Shown: positions 39,819 to 51,200 of the stretch, piece by piece | Numbering within the stretch: position 1 is the stretch's first letter | Layout of the letters: each line of letters begins with the position of its first letter | NCBI GenBank assembly: GCA_015061665.1 | Contig: SUWC01000012.1 | Coordinates: forward strand, 1 to 53,891 | Origin: Lentisphaerota bacterium | GTDB taxonomy: Bacteria > Verrucomicrobiota > Kiritimatiellia > RFP12 > UBA1067 | Length of the DNA stretch: 53,891 nt | Direction of reading: 5' to 3' | The notes under the pieces: generated by a model | Told to the model about the DNA's origin: nothing | What the model saw: only the letters and a program-made list of their open reading frames with translations | The model's database searches: none | Program-made: the position numbers and the translations under genes

Positions 39819-42800
39819 ATGAAGAAACATTCGATGGCAATTGCGCTGGCCCTGCTGGCGGTGACCGGGGCGCGCGGCGCGAACGAGATGAACTCCTTCA
39901 ATCTCTACGGCACGCGCGAGCTTGAGGGCGGCCGCATCTATACGCTGGACCAAGACTTCACGATCGAGGCCGCCGGCGGCGAAAACGCCCTCACGCTGAA
40001 GTCCGGCAGCGGCGCGAAAGGAAAAATAGTCGTCATCGACATCAAAGCCGGCAAGACGCTCAGGGTGAGGGGCGGCGACGCGAACGGCAGGACCGGCGCG
40101 GGCGCTGGCATCATGGTGCCGGCCGACATGTCGCTCTACATCACCGGGCAGGGCAGACTGATCGCCGTCGGCGGCAATGCGGCCAATGGAGGAAACGGCG
40201 AGAATGGCGGCGGCGCATACCGCTACGATGAAGATTCCACGCACAAGAACGGAGCCGGCGGAGACGGCGGAGACGGCGGCGGCGGCGGCGCGGCCGGCAT
40301 CGGCGGCAAGGGCGGCGACGGCGCGACAGGCGGAAAAGGCGGCGCCAGAGGGGAATGGAGACCGGAAGAAGACCATAAGTTTGCGGCGAACGGAGACAAT
40401 GGCAGTTCGCCTTCCGGCGGTTCGGCAGGCGGCTCGTGCGGAACCATCTATATTCTCGGCGATGTCGCCGTGGAAGCGGGCCACGGCGTGAATGGCCAGG
40501 CGGGAAGCGCGGGCTCCCGCGGCAACTATGCGTTTCGCGACGGCAACGGGGACGACTATCTGTCTGGCGGCGGCGGCGGCGGCGGTGCGGGTGGCGGCGG
40601 CGGCGCGGCGATGTCCATAGGCGCCGGCGGCGGCGGCGGCGGCGCGGGTGGCGGCGGCGGCAGCGGTTCGTATATCCACGTTGACGACCATGACGACCCC
40701 GACAACAGCAACCTGATTGACAACGGCTCGATCAACTACAATCTTGCGGATGGCGGCACCGGCGGCAACGGCGGCGGCGGTTCGGCGCCCGCCGGTCTGG
40801 CGGGCGGCGGCGGATCCAAGAGCAACGGCACCCAAGGCAGAACCTGGAACAACTATGACGACGTCGCCACGTCGACGGCTGGCCATGGCGCGGACGGCAT
40901 CGTGGGATACGGCGCCGGATCCGCCGGCAGCGTTTACATGCTGCCGACGGCCGGACTTCTCACCTCGACGCCCTGTCAATGCAACACCTACGAGTCCTGG
41001 CCCTATCCCGACTTCCTGAACGTGACCGTCACGCTCGATCTCGGGCTCAAGAACGCGAACGGCGGGAATGTGACAACAACGTTCCTGCAGCCGTTCGCCA
41101 ACAACATGAAGTCCATCGGCGACACCGAGATCAACGGCGTGAATCCGCGCATCAAGCGCCCCGGATACCGCTTCGCCGGGTTCTGGACAAGCGACGGGAC
41201 GTGCCTGTACGATTCCGACTACAGGCCGACGATGAAGATTTCGCGCTTTACCGACGACTTCACGCTCTACGCCCGCTGGGAGGTCGATCCGAGCATTCTC
41301 TCGGTGACGTCCTCCGACGACGGAGCGAGCGCGCTCGACGTTTACGGCAACGACAAGATCACGCTGCGCGACGCGGTCAGCGCGCTTGTCGCCAATCCCA
41401 GACTCGTCGGCGAAGATGGACGCCGCCGCATCACTTTCGAGAAGCTCGACGAGACAAACAGGGTCGTGAGGCTTTCCAGACAGATTGAGGTTCCCTCCGG
41501 CGTCAAGTCCTTCGAGATCGACGGACTCGTCACCCTCGAACCCGGCGAAAAGGGCGTCTCGATCGTCGCGGGGTCGAACAAACCGGCATTCTGCTTCAAC
41601 GCAAAAGCGTCGGACGACAAGGGTATGTTCTCGCTCACCAGTCTGACCTTTGAGGGCGCCGGCGTTTCCGATAGCTGGCATGGGGGCGCAATCCGCGTGC
41701 AGGGAGGGGCGGTCGTCGCCGTCGATCGCTGCGCATTCACCGGCAACACAAAGCCCGATGCCTACAACGGCGGCGCGATTTTCGTCTATGACGACGGTTC
41801 CTCGCTGTTCGTGTCGTCTTCGACATTCTACAACAACAAGGTGGCGCACCACGGCGGCGCCGTGTATGTGCACGGCGGCTATGCGCTGTTCGTCAACACC
41901 ACGTTCAGCTGCAATACCGCCGACGACCTTGGCGGCGCCATAATAGAGGACGGCGGCGGCGAGATCGATCTCTTGAACTGCACGTTTGCGGGCAACAAGG
42001 CGAGGACCGGATGCTCGATCTACAGCGCCGGTTCCAATGCGAAGATCAACGCCGTCAACTGCATCTTCGCCGACGGGGATGCCGTGAACATGCTCGGCGG
42101 CGGCGAGTTTACCCCCCGCTGGTGCTCGATGGACGCGGATCCCGCCAAGGTGTTCGCGGGATTCGGCGCGCCGGTCGCGCAGACTGTGGCGGGCATCAGG
42201 CACGTCGTCCATCCGCCGATGGGTGGCGTGACGGGCAATGAGGACGCCGCGGAGATATACTACGACCAGAAGTACGAGAATGTCCGCGCCGTCGGGCGTG
42301 ACGGCACGGAGGAGACGCTGATCGGCACTGGATCCAAGGCGACGATCCCGCTCGTCTTCGACCAGGTCGCCGGCGTGCGCTCGGGCCCCGTGCGCGGCGC
42401 CTGCCGCCTCGCGTCCGGCACCGAGCCCGTGACGGTCGAACTTGACGGCGTTCTCCGCGACAGAAGCGGCATCCCGATGGCCGATGCGACGGTCGAAACC
42501 GGCGTCACGACATACTACGACAGCGGCGAGACGGTGACGACAAACCTCGTCATCAAGACTGCCGACGAAGGCGTCTTCGGGCTCTCCGTTCCGGTGAGCG
42601 GCTCGGACGGCACCATGCTCAACGTGACCGGCGTCAAGGTGGACAAGCTCGGGCCCGGCACCATGTCGGTCACGATGGCCCCCTATGCGCTAACGGCCGC
42701 TTCGGTGGATGTCATCGCGTCCAACGACTACCTGCCGCTTGAAGGCGGGAACATCACGATCGGCAACCTCGCCGCGAGGTCGGTTTCCGTGACAAACTCC

Positions 42801-43316
42801 TTCGACGCGAGCAACGCCGCCTCGTTCACGGCGGGCTCGCTCAAGGGCATCCGGAACATCGCCCTCGAACGGGTCGATATCGCCGGCGGCAGACTCGACT
42901 GGCTCAGCGGCGCCCGGCCGGGTCCGCAGACCTCCGAAGCGTTCGCCAATCTCTCGACGATGACCGTCGGCGGCGGCGCGTCGGTGAGCCAGATCGGCAT
43001 AATCTCCACATCCGACAGCACGGGCCGTTCATGGCAGGCCGAGAACGCCGGCTTTTTCCAGCTTCAGGCGACGTGCGCGACCGCAGGGAACGGCGAAGTC
43101 CAGCTGGAGCTTCTCGACGAAAGCGACAACCGGATCCTCGAAGTGACGCCGAAGGGGAAGGTCAGCCGCAAGAGCAACGAAGAGCGCCGCCTTCTCTGGA
43201 CGGTTCCCGTCCGCAAGAATCAGAAAGTGCGTCTGACGCTGTACAGCATCGGTGGCAATTATTTCGAACTTGCGTCCGTCAAGGCGCAGTTCATCTACTT
43301 CGGCGTGACTGAGTAA
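39819..43316 (+). CDS. Secreted Gly-rich, InlB and beta-helix protein with the shared module (cluster gene 5)
   Basis: An 1165-residue protein. ATG 39819 gives MKKHSMAIALALLAVTGARGAN (signal peptide); AAAGG precedes. Order of parts: N-terminal beta region; a glycine-rich block at about 105-320 with (GGGG)n runs and GXGG repeats; an InlB-type repeat near 444-491 (RPGYRFAGFWTS); a right-handed beta-helix with pectate-lyase-like rungs near 491-807 (GGAIFVYDDGS, GGAVYVHGGYALF, GGAIIEDGG; each rung ends in an N-T-F/C-TF-like turn); the shared module near 858-980 (VELDGVLRDRSGIPMAD ... PGTMSVTMAPYALTAASV); and a C-terminal beta region. Such beta-helix chains bind or degrade surface polysaccharide in some families; no lyase active site is apparent. 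Confidence 0.82.
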   Translation: MKKHSMAIALALLAVTGARGANEMNSFNLYGTRELEGGRIYTLDQDFTIEAAGGENALTLKSGSGAKGKIVVIDIKAGKTLRVRGGDANGRTGAGAGIMVPADMSLYITGQGRLIAVGGNAANGGNGENGGGAYRYDEDSTHKNGAGGDGGDGGGGGAAGIGGKGGDGATGGKGGARGEWRPEEDHKFAANGDNGSSPSGGSAGGSCGTIYILGDVAVEAGHGVNGQAGSAGSRGNYAFRDGNGDDYLSGGGGGGGAGGGGGAAMSIGAGGGGGGAGGGGGSGSYIHVDDHDDPDNSNLIDNGSINYNLADGGTGGNGGGGSAPAGLAGGGGSKSNGTQGRTWNNYDDVATSTAGHGADGIVGYGAGSAGSVYMLPTAGLLTSTPCQCNTYESWPYPDFLNVTVTLDLGLKNANGGNVTTTFLQPFANNMKSIGDTEINGVNPRIKRPGYRFAGFWTSDGTCLYDSDYRPTMKISRFTDDFTLYARWEVDPSILSVTSSDDGASALDVYGNDKITLRDAVSALVANPRLVGEDGRRRITFEKLDETNRVVRLSRQIEVPSGVKSFEIDGLVTLEPGEKGVSIVAGSNKPAFCFNAKASDDKGMFSLTSLTFEGAGVSDSWHGGAIRVQGGAVVAVDRCAFTGNTKPDAYNGGAIFVYDDGSSLFVSSSTFYNNKVAHHGGAVYVHGGYALFVNTTFSCNTADDLGGAIIEDGGGEIDLLNCTFAGNKARTGCSIYSAGSNAKINAVNCIFADGDAVNMLGGGEFTPRWCSMDADPAKVFAGFGAPVAQTVAGIRHVVHPPMGGVTGNEDAAEIYYDQKYENVRAVGRDGTEETLIGTGSKATIPLVFDQVAGVRSGPVRGACRLASGTEPVTVELDGVLRDRSGIPMADATVETGVTTYYDSGETVTTNLVIKTADEGVFGLSVPVSGSDGTMLNVTGVKVDKLGPGTMSVTMAPYALTAASVDVIASNDYLPLEGGNITIGNLAARSVSVTNSFDASNAASFTAGSLKGIRNIALERVDIAGGRLDWLSGARPGPQTSEAFANLSTMTVGGGASVSQIGIISTSDSTGRSWQAENAGFFQLQATCATAGNGEVQLELLDESDNRILEVTPKGKVSRKSNEERRLLWTVPVRKNQKVRLTLYSIGGNYFELASVKAQFIYFGVTE

Positions 43317-43335
43317 AGAGGAAAGGACCAAGTTT

Positions 43336-45252
43336 ATGAAGAATACTTTTTTGACGATCCTGGCGGCGGTTGCCTCGCTTTTCGCGCTGCAGGCTTCTGC
43401 GGTGGAGACGATGCAGATCGCAAGCGCGGCAGACTGGGCGAAGTTCGCCAACCGCGTGAACAACGGCGAGCAGCTCGAAGCGAGAATGACCGCCGACGTG
43501 ACGCTCACGCAGGACTCCCCGCGTGTCGGCGATTCCGAGAGTCATCCCTTTACCGGCTACTTCCACGGCGACGGCCACAAGCTGACGCTGAACTGGAATT
43601 TGTCCGGCGTCGACCACCTCGCGCCGTTCGCATGGGTTTCCGGTGCGTTTATCTATGAACTTCACACGGCAGGTTCAATTACCACGGACGGGCAGTTTGC
43701 TTCCGGGTTGATTGGTGAAGTGCGCAGCAATGGCGCGTCGATCAATCGATGCCGCTCGTCCGTCAGGATCGTAAACACCCTCGCCGGCGATGCGACAACC
43801 GCCGGTTTCATCGGAAGGACTTACTGGACGTCCCAGTACGTCTTCTTCTACGATTGCCTTTTCGACGGTTCCCTGATTTGCGAGCGCGGAACCAATATCG
43901 GCGGATTCGTCGGATTTAATTTTGCTGATACAACTCTTGGCATTACGCGTTCTCTGTTCGCCCCGAAAGCGGTCGGCGTGTCTTCGGCAGAAGGCTCCTC
44001 GACCTTTTCCAGAGGGGAAGTCTCCCTTGAAGACCTTGAAGACTGCTATTATATGTCATCGATCGGTGCGGCGCAGGGTGTCGACGCATCGTCGATGAGC
44101 GCCGAAGACCTCGTTGCGGCGCTCGGCGAAAAGTGGTCTGTCTCGAACGGCAAGGTCGTGCCTGCGATATTCGCCTCGTCGGGGACCGACCCCGATCCCG
44201 ACCCCGATCCCGACCCCGATCCTGATCCCGACGATCCTGTGGCGCAGTACACATTCACCTTCGTTTCCGGTGGCGAGACGCTCGGCACGGTTTCGGCGCG
44301 GAAGCCGCCGCTGCCGCTCCGCAACGGGTCCGGCCGCTTCGCCGGCTACTACACGGAGGCGACAGGCGGCACGCAGGTGTACAACGAGAAGATCGAACTC
44401 GTGGAGGGCGTTCTGGAGGGTCTCTCGTCCGGGGCGACGCTCTACGCCCGCTGGGAGCCTGTCGAGACCGCCTTCGGGGGATTCGTCTATCGCGGGCAGC
44501 TGAACACGCTTTCCGGACGGCCGGCCGCAAGCGACAACGGCGAAACCTACACGAAGACGATACATTTCCGCGTGTACGACAGCGATTCGTCGACGCGCCC
44601 GCTGTGGCAGAGCGGCGCCAAGACGGTCACAGTCAACGCCGACGGCAGTTTCGTGTATGCATTCGGCGACGACGCGCTCACCGGGCTTCTCGCGACGGGG
44701 CGCGTGTCGCACGTCGGCGTGGCGCTCGGGAGCAACGCCGACACAGCGGTGGAGCTGAAGCCCAGATCCGCGATTAGTTCGGTCGCCGCCGTCAACCGGG
44801 CGCTTGCGGCGGAAGGTGCGGCGGTGGACGTCCGCATCGGGAACCTCGTCACCGACAACGCGCTGGTGGCGGCCGACGCGTCGTTCTCGCACCTCGAGAT
44901 CGCCGGCACGGTGAACGTGCCCGCCCAGTCGGTCACCGTCTCGCCGCTGACGCTCGGCACGGGCGATCATACGCGGCTTCTGCGCGGCGGCGGCGTGAGC
45001 GTTTTCGCCGAGGAGAGTCCGACGGTGCTGAAGGCGGACACCGGGGCGGTCATGAAGGGCCAGTATCTCAACGTTACCGCGCCGTACAACGGCATCGTGC
45101 TGTTCGCGACGAAGAAGTCGGGCGATCGCGACCTGCGCTGTCCGTCGGTCGTCCAGTTCTGCCGCGCCGGCGAAAAGCTCTATGCGCCGACGTCGGATTT
45201 GGACGGGCTTCAGGTGCTATTCTTCCCGTTCATCGGAAAGGAGGGCCAGTAA
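43336..45252 (+). CDS. Secreted GLUG-like, (DP)n-linker protein with the shared module (cluster gene 6)
   Basis: A 638-residue protein; signal peptide MKNTFLTILAAVASLFALQASA; AGGAAAGGA-type ribosome site at about 43318-43326. Residues 25-280 are a GLUG/M26-like beta-helix (FTGYFHGDGHKLTLNWN, FASGLIGEVRSNGASI, IGGFVGFNF). A linker of eight DP pairs (about 284-300) follows, then an InlB-like repeat with RFAGYYTEATGG and LYARWEP near 303-375. The shared module is at about 378-500: FVYRGQLNTLSGRPAAS, FRVYDSDSSTRPLWQ, VTVNADGSFVYAF, LKPRSAISSVAAVNRAL. A final beta region ends LFFPFIGKEGQ. It is 1 base from the giant gene's ATG, and GGAGG in its last codons is the giant's ribosome site. Confidence 0.82.
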   Translation: MKNTFLTILAAVASLFALQASAVETMQIASAADWAKFANRVNNGEQLEARMTADVTLTQDSPRVGDSESHPFTGYFHGDGHKLTLNWNLSGVDHLAPFAWVSGAFIYELHTAGSITTDGQFASGLIGEVRSNGASINRCRSSVRIVNTLAGDATTAGFIGRTYWTSQYVFFYDCLFDGSLICERGTNIGGFVGFNFADTTLGITRSLFAPKAVGVSSAEGSSTFSRGEVSLEDLEDCYYMSSIGAAQGVDASSMSAEDLVAALGEKWSVSNGKVVPAIFASSGTDPDPDPDPDPDPDPDDPVAQYTFTFVSGGETLGTVSARKPPLPLRNGSGRFAGYYTEATGGTQVYNEKIELVEGVLEGLSSGATLYARWEPVETAFGGFVYRGQLNTLSGRPAASDNGETYTKTIHFRVYDSDSSTRPLWQSGAKTVTVNADGSFVYAFGDDALTGLLATGRVSHVGVALGSNADTAVELKPRSAISSVAAVNRALAAEGAAVDVRIGNLVTDNALVAADASFSHLEIAGTVNVPAQSVTVSPLTLGTGDHTRLLRGGGVSVFAEESPTVLKADTGAVMKGQYLNVTAPYNGIVLFATKKSGDRDLRCPSVVQFCRAGEKLYAPTSDLDGLQVLFFPFIGKEGQ

Positions 45253-45253
45253 A

Positions 45254-48200
45254 ATGTGGAAATGTGAAAATGTGAAAGTATCCAATACCAATACCAATTG
45301 GAAATTGGCAACATTGGGATTGGCAACATTGGCAACACTGGCAACATTCACCACTGCGTTTGCGGAGCCCAAGGATTCGGATCTCCTGCTCGGCGAAGTG
45401 GATCTCCCAGTTTTCATCTATGACGACGGCGGGACGGCAAGCCACATACAGCCGGCGGCGGTCTATCCGATCTCGACGGCCAGGGCTCCGGTTGAACCTG
45501 GCGAACTGGTGACGGCGACGGTCGGTGATACGACGCTGAGCCTTAGCGCGTGGACCATCGGGCGGACGCTCTCGGAGCAGTCGTCCGACGTCAGAATCGG
45601 CGATTTCTGCACCGACATGCCGTACGACATCGAAGACATCGACTGGGAAGCGACGATGGAGGCCAACAGGCCGGTCGTCAACAACGGGCAGATCCTGTTC
45701 GACACCGGCACGACGAACATGTACGAGTGCCTCATTTTCGCCGCCAACGGCGCGACGGAGGTGACGTGGGTGGCCAAGAACGGCGAAACCGTCACGCGCA
45801 CCTACAATGTCGGCGGTTCGTCGACGGCGCGTCCCTTCAGGCTTTTCGCGACGCGCGCGGACGAAGCCAACACCGCCGCGTTCGTCGATCTCAGCGGCAA
45901 GTTCGTGAGGTTCTTCGGCGACAGGAAGCTTCTTGAAAGCCGGTACGCCGAGACTTCGCCCGGCGTTTCCAACGTCGTCTACGGTCTCGACTACGATCCG
46001 GCTCGGACGAAGATGCTCACGGTGCGCTACACGGTGGACGAGGCGTCCGGCGCGATCGACTGTCCGCAGGGCCAGTTCATCCTCGCCTACTATGAAACGG
46101 AGACGAAGGACAAGATGGTGACGCACATCGTGGTCGAGATATGTCCGCCTATCGTGAACACGCTCAACGCGGAGGTCGGCGACTGCCTTCAGCCCGTGGA
46201 CAGCGGAGCCGACTCCGGCAGGCTCTATGCCGTCGTCGCGAAAGGAATCGGGCGCGACGACAACGACCCGTATTCTCCGTATCTCGAGAAGTATTCCGCG
46301 CAGGAGGGAGACGAGCTGTCCGATCCGGACCACGGCAAGATATTCGCCGTGACGCCGACCGACGTGACGACAAGCGCGTCCGGCATCGCCGAGCCGTGGA
46401 AGGCCGACGTGTTCTGGCAGACGGAAGACGCGATGAAGACGAAGTGGAACTTCGAGCACGACTGGTATCTCGTCAGCTGGCCGGAGAAGCCCGTGCGCGT
46501 CGTCGTCGCGCCGAACGGACAGCCGGCGGGCTGCGTCATGACCATACCGACCAACTACGTCGCTTCGACGGCCGGCTTCAGGCTGCCCGGCACCGTCGTG
46601 GCGGACTACGACTCGACCAAGGGAGAGATGGCGTTCAGGGGCGCCGACGGCGACGAGATCGTCGTCAAGATACAGAACCAGAGCGGATGCGGCTGCCCGG
46701 CCTACATACCCGTCGAGCTGACGAGCTACGACAACCCGCTTGTGGCGTCGCCGTGGATCTACGAATGGCCTGTCGGCAAGGAGATCACGCCCCGGATCGG
46801 TCCCGAGGCCGGCCCGGCGGCGCGCGAGATGTCCGACCGCGTCGACGACAGCCTCGAGGGCTACATCTACGAGCCCGAATCGCGCGGACGCAACTGGAAC
46901 CCGCGTCTCTACCACCGTCCCGGCGGCTCGGCCGTCATTTCCGCCGACGCGCCGACCATGGACGACGTGGAAGACATGGCGTCCGGCGAGACCGACAGAT
47001 TCGCGTCGCTCAAGTCGTCGATCTACGGCGTGAACCAGAGCGGGCACAAGATCCAGGTCTGGTGGCGCGCGAACTTCCAGACACCGCAGATGAGCGCACC
47101 GGTGAACTACCCGGCGCTCGTGCAGAACTACAATGTGACATGGAACGCGACGATGGCGCAGGAACTCTTCCCGCAGATCGTGTTCTCGTCCGAGCAGGGC
47201 TCTGCGGACAAGACGATGACGGCGTGGGGGGCGCGTTCGCTCCTGCTCGTCGAAAAGAACTCGTCCGCGTCCGTCGATCTCGGCGGCAAGGTGCTTTCGC
47301 CCGAAGCGCCGTCCGCGAGCGTCGGCTTCTCGTGCTACGTTTCCACCGAAAGGACAGGGGACGGCGTCGAGGCGGCTGAACCCGGCCGCATCGCCTGCTG
47401 GCGTTTCGGCGATGCCTGCCAGATCGACGCGATGCTGCAGAAGGACGGCACGAACTTCTTCGTGAACGTCGAGACGAAGAGCGGCGGCGCAGTGGTCGGC
47501 AGCGAGTCCTTCCCGGTTCCGCCCGGGGAATGGATCGACATTGCGGCCGCCATACCTGATTCGGCGCGCGGGCTCGGCATCGACGCGACATACGGCTCTG
47601 CCGGCGATTCCGCGACTTTCGTCGCGCTCGACAACATCCAGATCTGGTACGGCGCGGCCACGAACGTCACCGACTTCGTCTATGGCTTCGACTTCGGCGA
47701 CGACGATCTCGCCACGAACCCGACGAACGGGACGATCCGCACGGCGGTCGATGCGTTTGGCAACACGCTGACCTGCCGCAACTGCTCCGTGGCCGCAGCG
47801 GGCGCGCCCGAGGCGTTCGAGCTGAAGCTCAAGGAAGAGGATGGTGTTTCGCCGGAGATCTACTACGAGAACGACCCGGCTGCGACCGGCTACAACCCGA
47901 ACGAGGAACATGCGTTCATCGACCTCAACGGGGACTTCACGGTGTGGGCGCTCAGAAACGACCTCAATACGGATGAAACCTCGCAGCCGCTCGTGCTGGT
48001 GATGTACGCAGAGAACGGCAAGGGCAGGATGCAGGCCTATACGCTGGCGAGGACCTCCATCTACTATCCCGAGTTCGGCAACGGCGCCCTCGTCGGCAAC
48101 ATGCTTCTTCCTCCCGCGCCGGTCGGACGCCTCGCCGGAAGCAAGACGTCCATCGACGCGACGACGTCCGCCTTCGGCTTCAAGGACAACGCCGTCGCCT

Positions 48201-51200
48201 ACAAGGACCGCAAGAACGGGCTCTGGGCGCGGCGCGACGGCGTGACGTTCGCGCAGTACGGCTATCCGATGCAGGAGGGATTCTACTTCCCGTCGCTCGA
48301 CGAGCAGCCCGCCGTCGGCACGCCCATCGCGTGGCTCGCGTGCGAAGGCATCGAGAGCCCGACAATGGACGACGTCACCAACATCACGGCCGCCGCGAAC
48401 TGGAAATGGAACGTGGGCTGGCCGATGAACGTGCCGGAGATGAAGATCGGCCAGGTGCTCACCAAGGCCGCGCTCGGGCTTCCCGAGGTTTGGAACGCCG
48501 CATCGATGGCGGTCTGCTACCCGAACCCCTCGCCGGCCGACGTCGAAGCCGGCAATTCCGACGGTCTGCCGATTGTCGAACTGGTCGATCCTACCGTCGT
48601 GCAGAGATCGGAGAAGACGCTCGACGTGAACTCGAATTTCCCGGACGAGTGGGGCTTCATCCTCGGCTCTTCCGGAACGACGTTCCTCCGCAAGGGCAAG
48701 TACTTCTTCACGGGCCTGCCGCCGTCCATCTCCGATCGCTTCTACGTGACGGTCGAGGACGGACAGGCGACGATGAACCTGATTGGCCAGTACGTCGAGA
48801 AGGAAGCGGGCGGCTCGTATCTCGAGCTCAACGTCCTCACGGAAGCCGAGCGCAACGCCATCAAGGCGCTCTGCACGCTCGACCCGACGCAGAAGGCGGC
48901 GGAGGTCGCCGCGTGGAACGCAGCGGCGGATTCGCTTGCGGCGGCGGAGGTCGTTCCGTCGCCCCGGACGAACTTCGGCGCGCCTGTCAAGAGCAAGGGC
49001 TGCAAGGAAATGATGCTCGCCTTCCCGTCTTTGGCGCTCTACAACGCCTGGGTGGACAAGGTGAACAACGACGAATCCGACCAGATGGCCGACCGCTTCC
49101 CCGTCGAGGCCTTCACGTTCACCGAAATCGGATCCGTGTTCCAGGTGGTCGCCGGCAAGCCGCAGGACGTGCCGAACACGGCGTTCGCCACATGGACGCC
49201 GAAAAGGTTGCGGATCGAGACGGTGAAGGAAGGCCGCCTCGCGTGCGCCCAGTCGCGCTTCGACGAGGATCCGGGAGTCGGCGCGTTCATGGGGACGACC
49301 TGGGACGAAGTGACGGGCGGAAAGGAAAAATGGCCGGCGGTTTTCGTCGAGGGCTGCTTCACATGGGAAACCGAGGAGTATCCCGCCGCTAACACCTATC
49401 TGCCGCGCGACCACTACGCGCTTATAGCGACAGGCGTCGGCGCGGGCTATGTGACGCTCATCGAGAACGACAATCCCGACCCGACCCAGGTCTCCGAGGG
49501 CCTGCCCGTGCAGATGCATGTCATCAAGGTCGTGCCCGAGCTTTATACGGACGGCATCGCGGTGCTGAGCGACCCGCTGAACAAGCTTTCCGAGAAACTC
49601 ACGCTCCTCTACCGCACGCCGCTCGGTTCCGCCGCCGGCAACTACGAATTCCAGTGGGCCTACACGACGCCTTCGGCTGAAGGCATCGTGCCGGAGAAGG
49701 GCACATCCTACTGGAAGGACAAGGCGCTCGCCTCGGGGCTCGTCTCCGTGCAGCTCGGCGAGAACGGAGCCAACCTCCAGGACTACGTCAACACGTACTA
49801 CACGCTCCGCTACCGCCCGCTCGCAGGCACTGCCGCGCGGGAAGTCCTTGCCGCGTTCCATCCGGACTGGACGGACGAGGATTTCTGGAGCCCGTGGATG
49901 GACGAACAGCTCGCGGAAGGGTGGCTGCAGCGCGTATTCAACGCGATCACGCCGTTCGCGCAGCGCGTGGAGGACTTCTACTCGACGCCGAGCGACATGT
50001 GGTACACGATGCTCGAGCAGATCGGGCGTCCATACCAGGGCGACGTCGCGCTCAACAACGACAACCTCACGCAGATCGGACTTCTGGAGCTCTACCAGAC
50101 CGTATTCAACCGCGCAGAGTCGCTGCTCGTCGCGGCCGGCGGAAACAACATCGACATGTCGAAGCAGCTCATGATGGCGCAGACGCGCATGGGCGAGTTC
50201 TACACGCTTCTCGGTTCCGAGGCGTACTCCGACGCGAAGAATCCGCTCATCTCCCCTGGAACGGACGGACAGCAGTTCGCCTCCGGCACGTTCTCGTTCG
50301 CCAACCAGGTGCCGTCGCTTCTCGACGAGGAACTCGCGCTCCTGCGCGGGCGCACCAAGTCCACGCAGTTCCCGCGCATGACCGAGGCTCCGCTCTACAA
50401 CCGTCTCGCGTGGAACATGACGAAGGGCGTCACGGAGGGCGAGCCGGCGTACGTCGCTAACTACGGCATCCGCGCCCGCGACGGAATCCTCGACGTCAAC
50501 TGCGCGGCGGCGCAATATCCGCAGGGCCACGGCGACGCCTGGGGCCACTACCTCTCGGCGCTGACGGGCTACTACAGGCTTCTCAGGAATCCGTGGTTCG
50601 ACTGGACGGCGGCGATGGGCGAGATGCTGATGGACCAGAAGCTCATGAACGTCGACTACCAGGACGAGCAGAAGTTCGCCGACGCGGCCGTGAAACTCGT
50701 GCAGACGGGAACGGACGCGATGGATCTGACGCTGCGCAAGGCGTACAAGGAGAACGGCGGCGATGCGGCGGCGGCCTACTTCGACGCGAACGGGGAGCAG
50801 GCGTTCGGCTACGGCGAATGGGCTACGCGCACCGGCATGTCAGCCGTGTACAACTGGATGACGGTGAACGCGCTGCTGCCCACGAACGAAGCGCCGTACA
50901 AGGCCTTCACGGACAGGGGCGTCATGAAGATCGACCGCACGACGGCGACGCAGCTTCCCGCTCTTGCGTCCTCGGTCCGCCTGGTCGAGCGCAGGCTCAA
51001 CGCATGCGAGATGGGCTCTAACCCGCTGGGACTTTCCGAGAACGCGATTCCGTTCGACATCGACCCGGACAGGCTAGCGGAGAAGGAGTCGCACTTCGAG
51101 CAGGTGCTCGAACGTGCAGAGAAGGCGCTCGCCAACTGCTACACGGTGCTCGACTACGCGAACGTCTATGGATCGTGCCTCGCGCAGATATCGAGGAACG

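Noticed and set aside
39660-42212. 850-residue minus-strand frame
   Set aside because: Antisense to cluster gene 5; its Ala/Arg-rich runs mirror the Gly-rich coding DNA.
45230-50548. 1772-residue minus-strand frame
   Set aside because: Antisense to the giant secreted gene; it is Arg/His/Val-rich as expected from the complement of GC-rich codons, with no domain or ribosome site.
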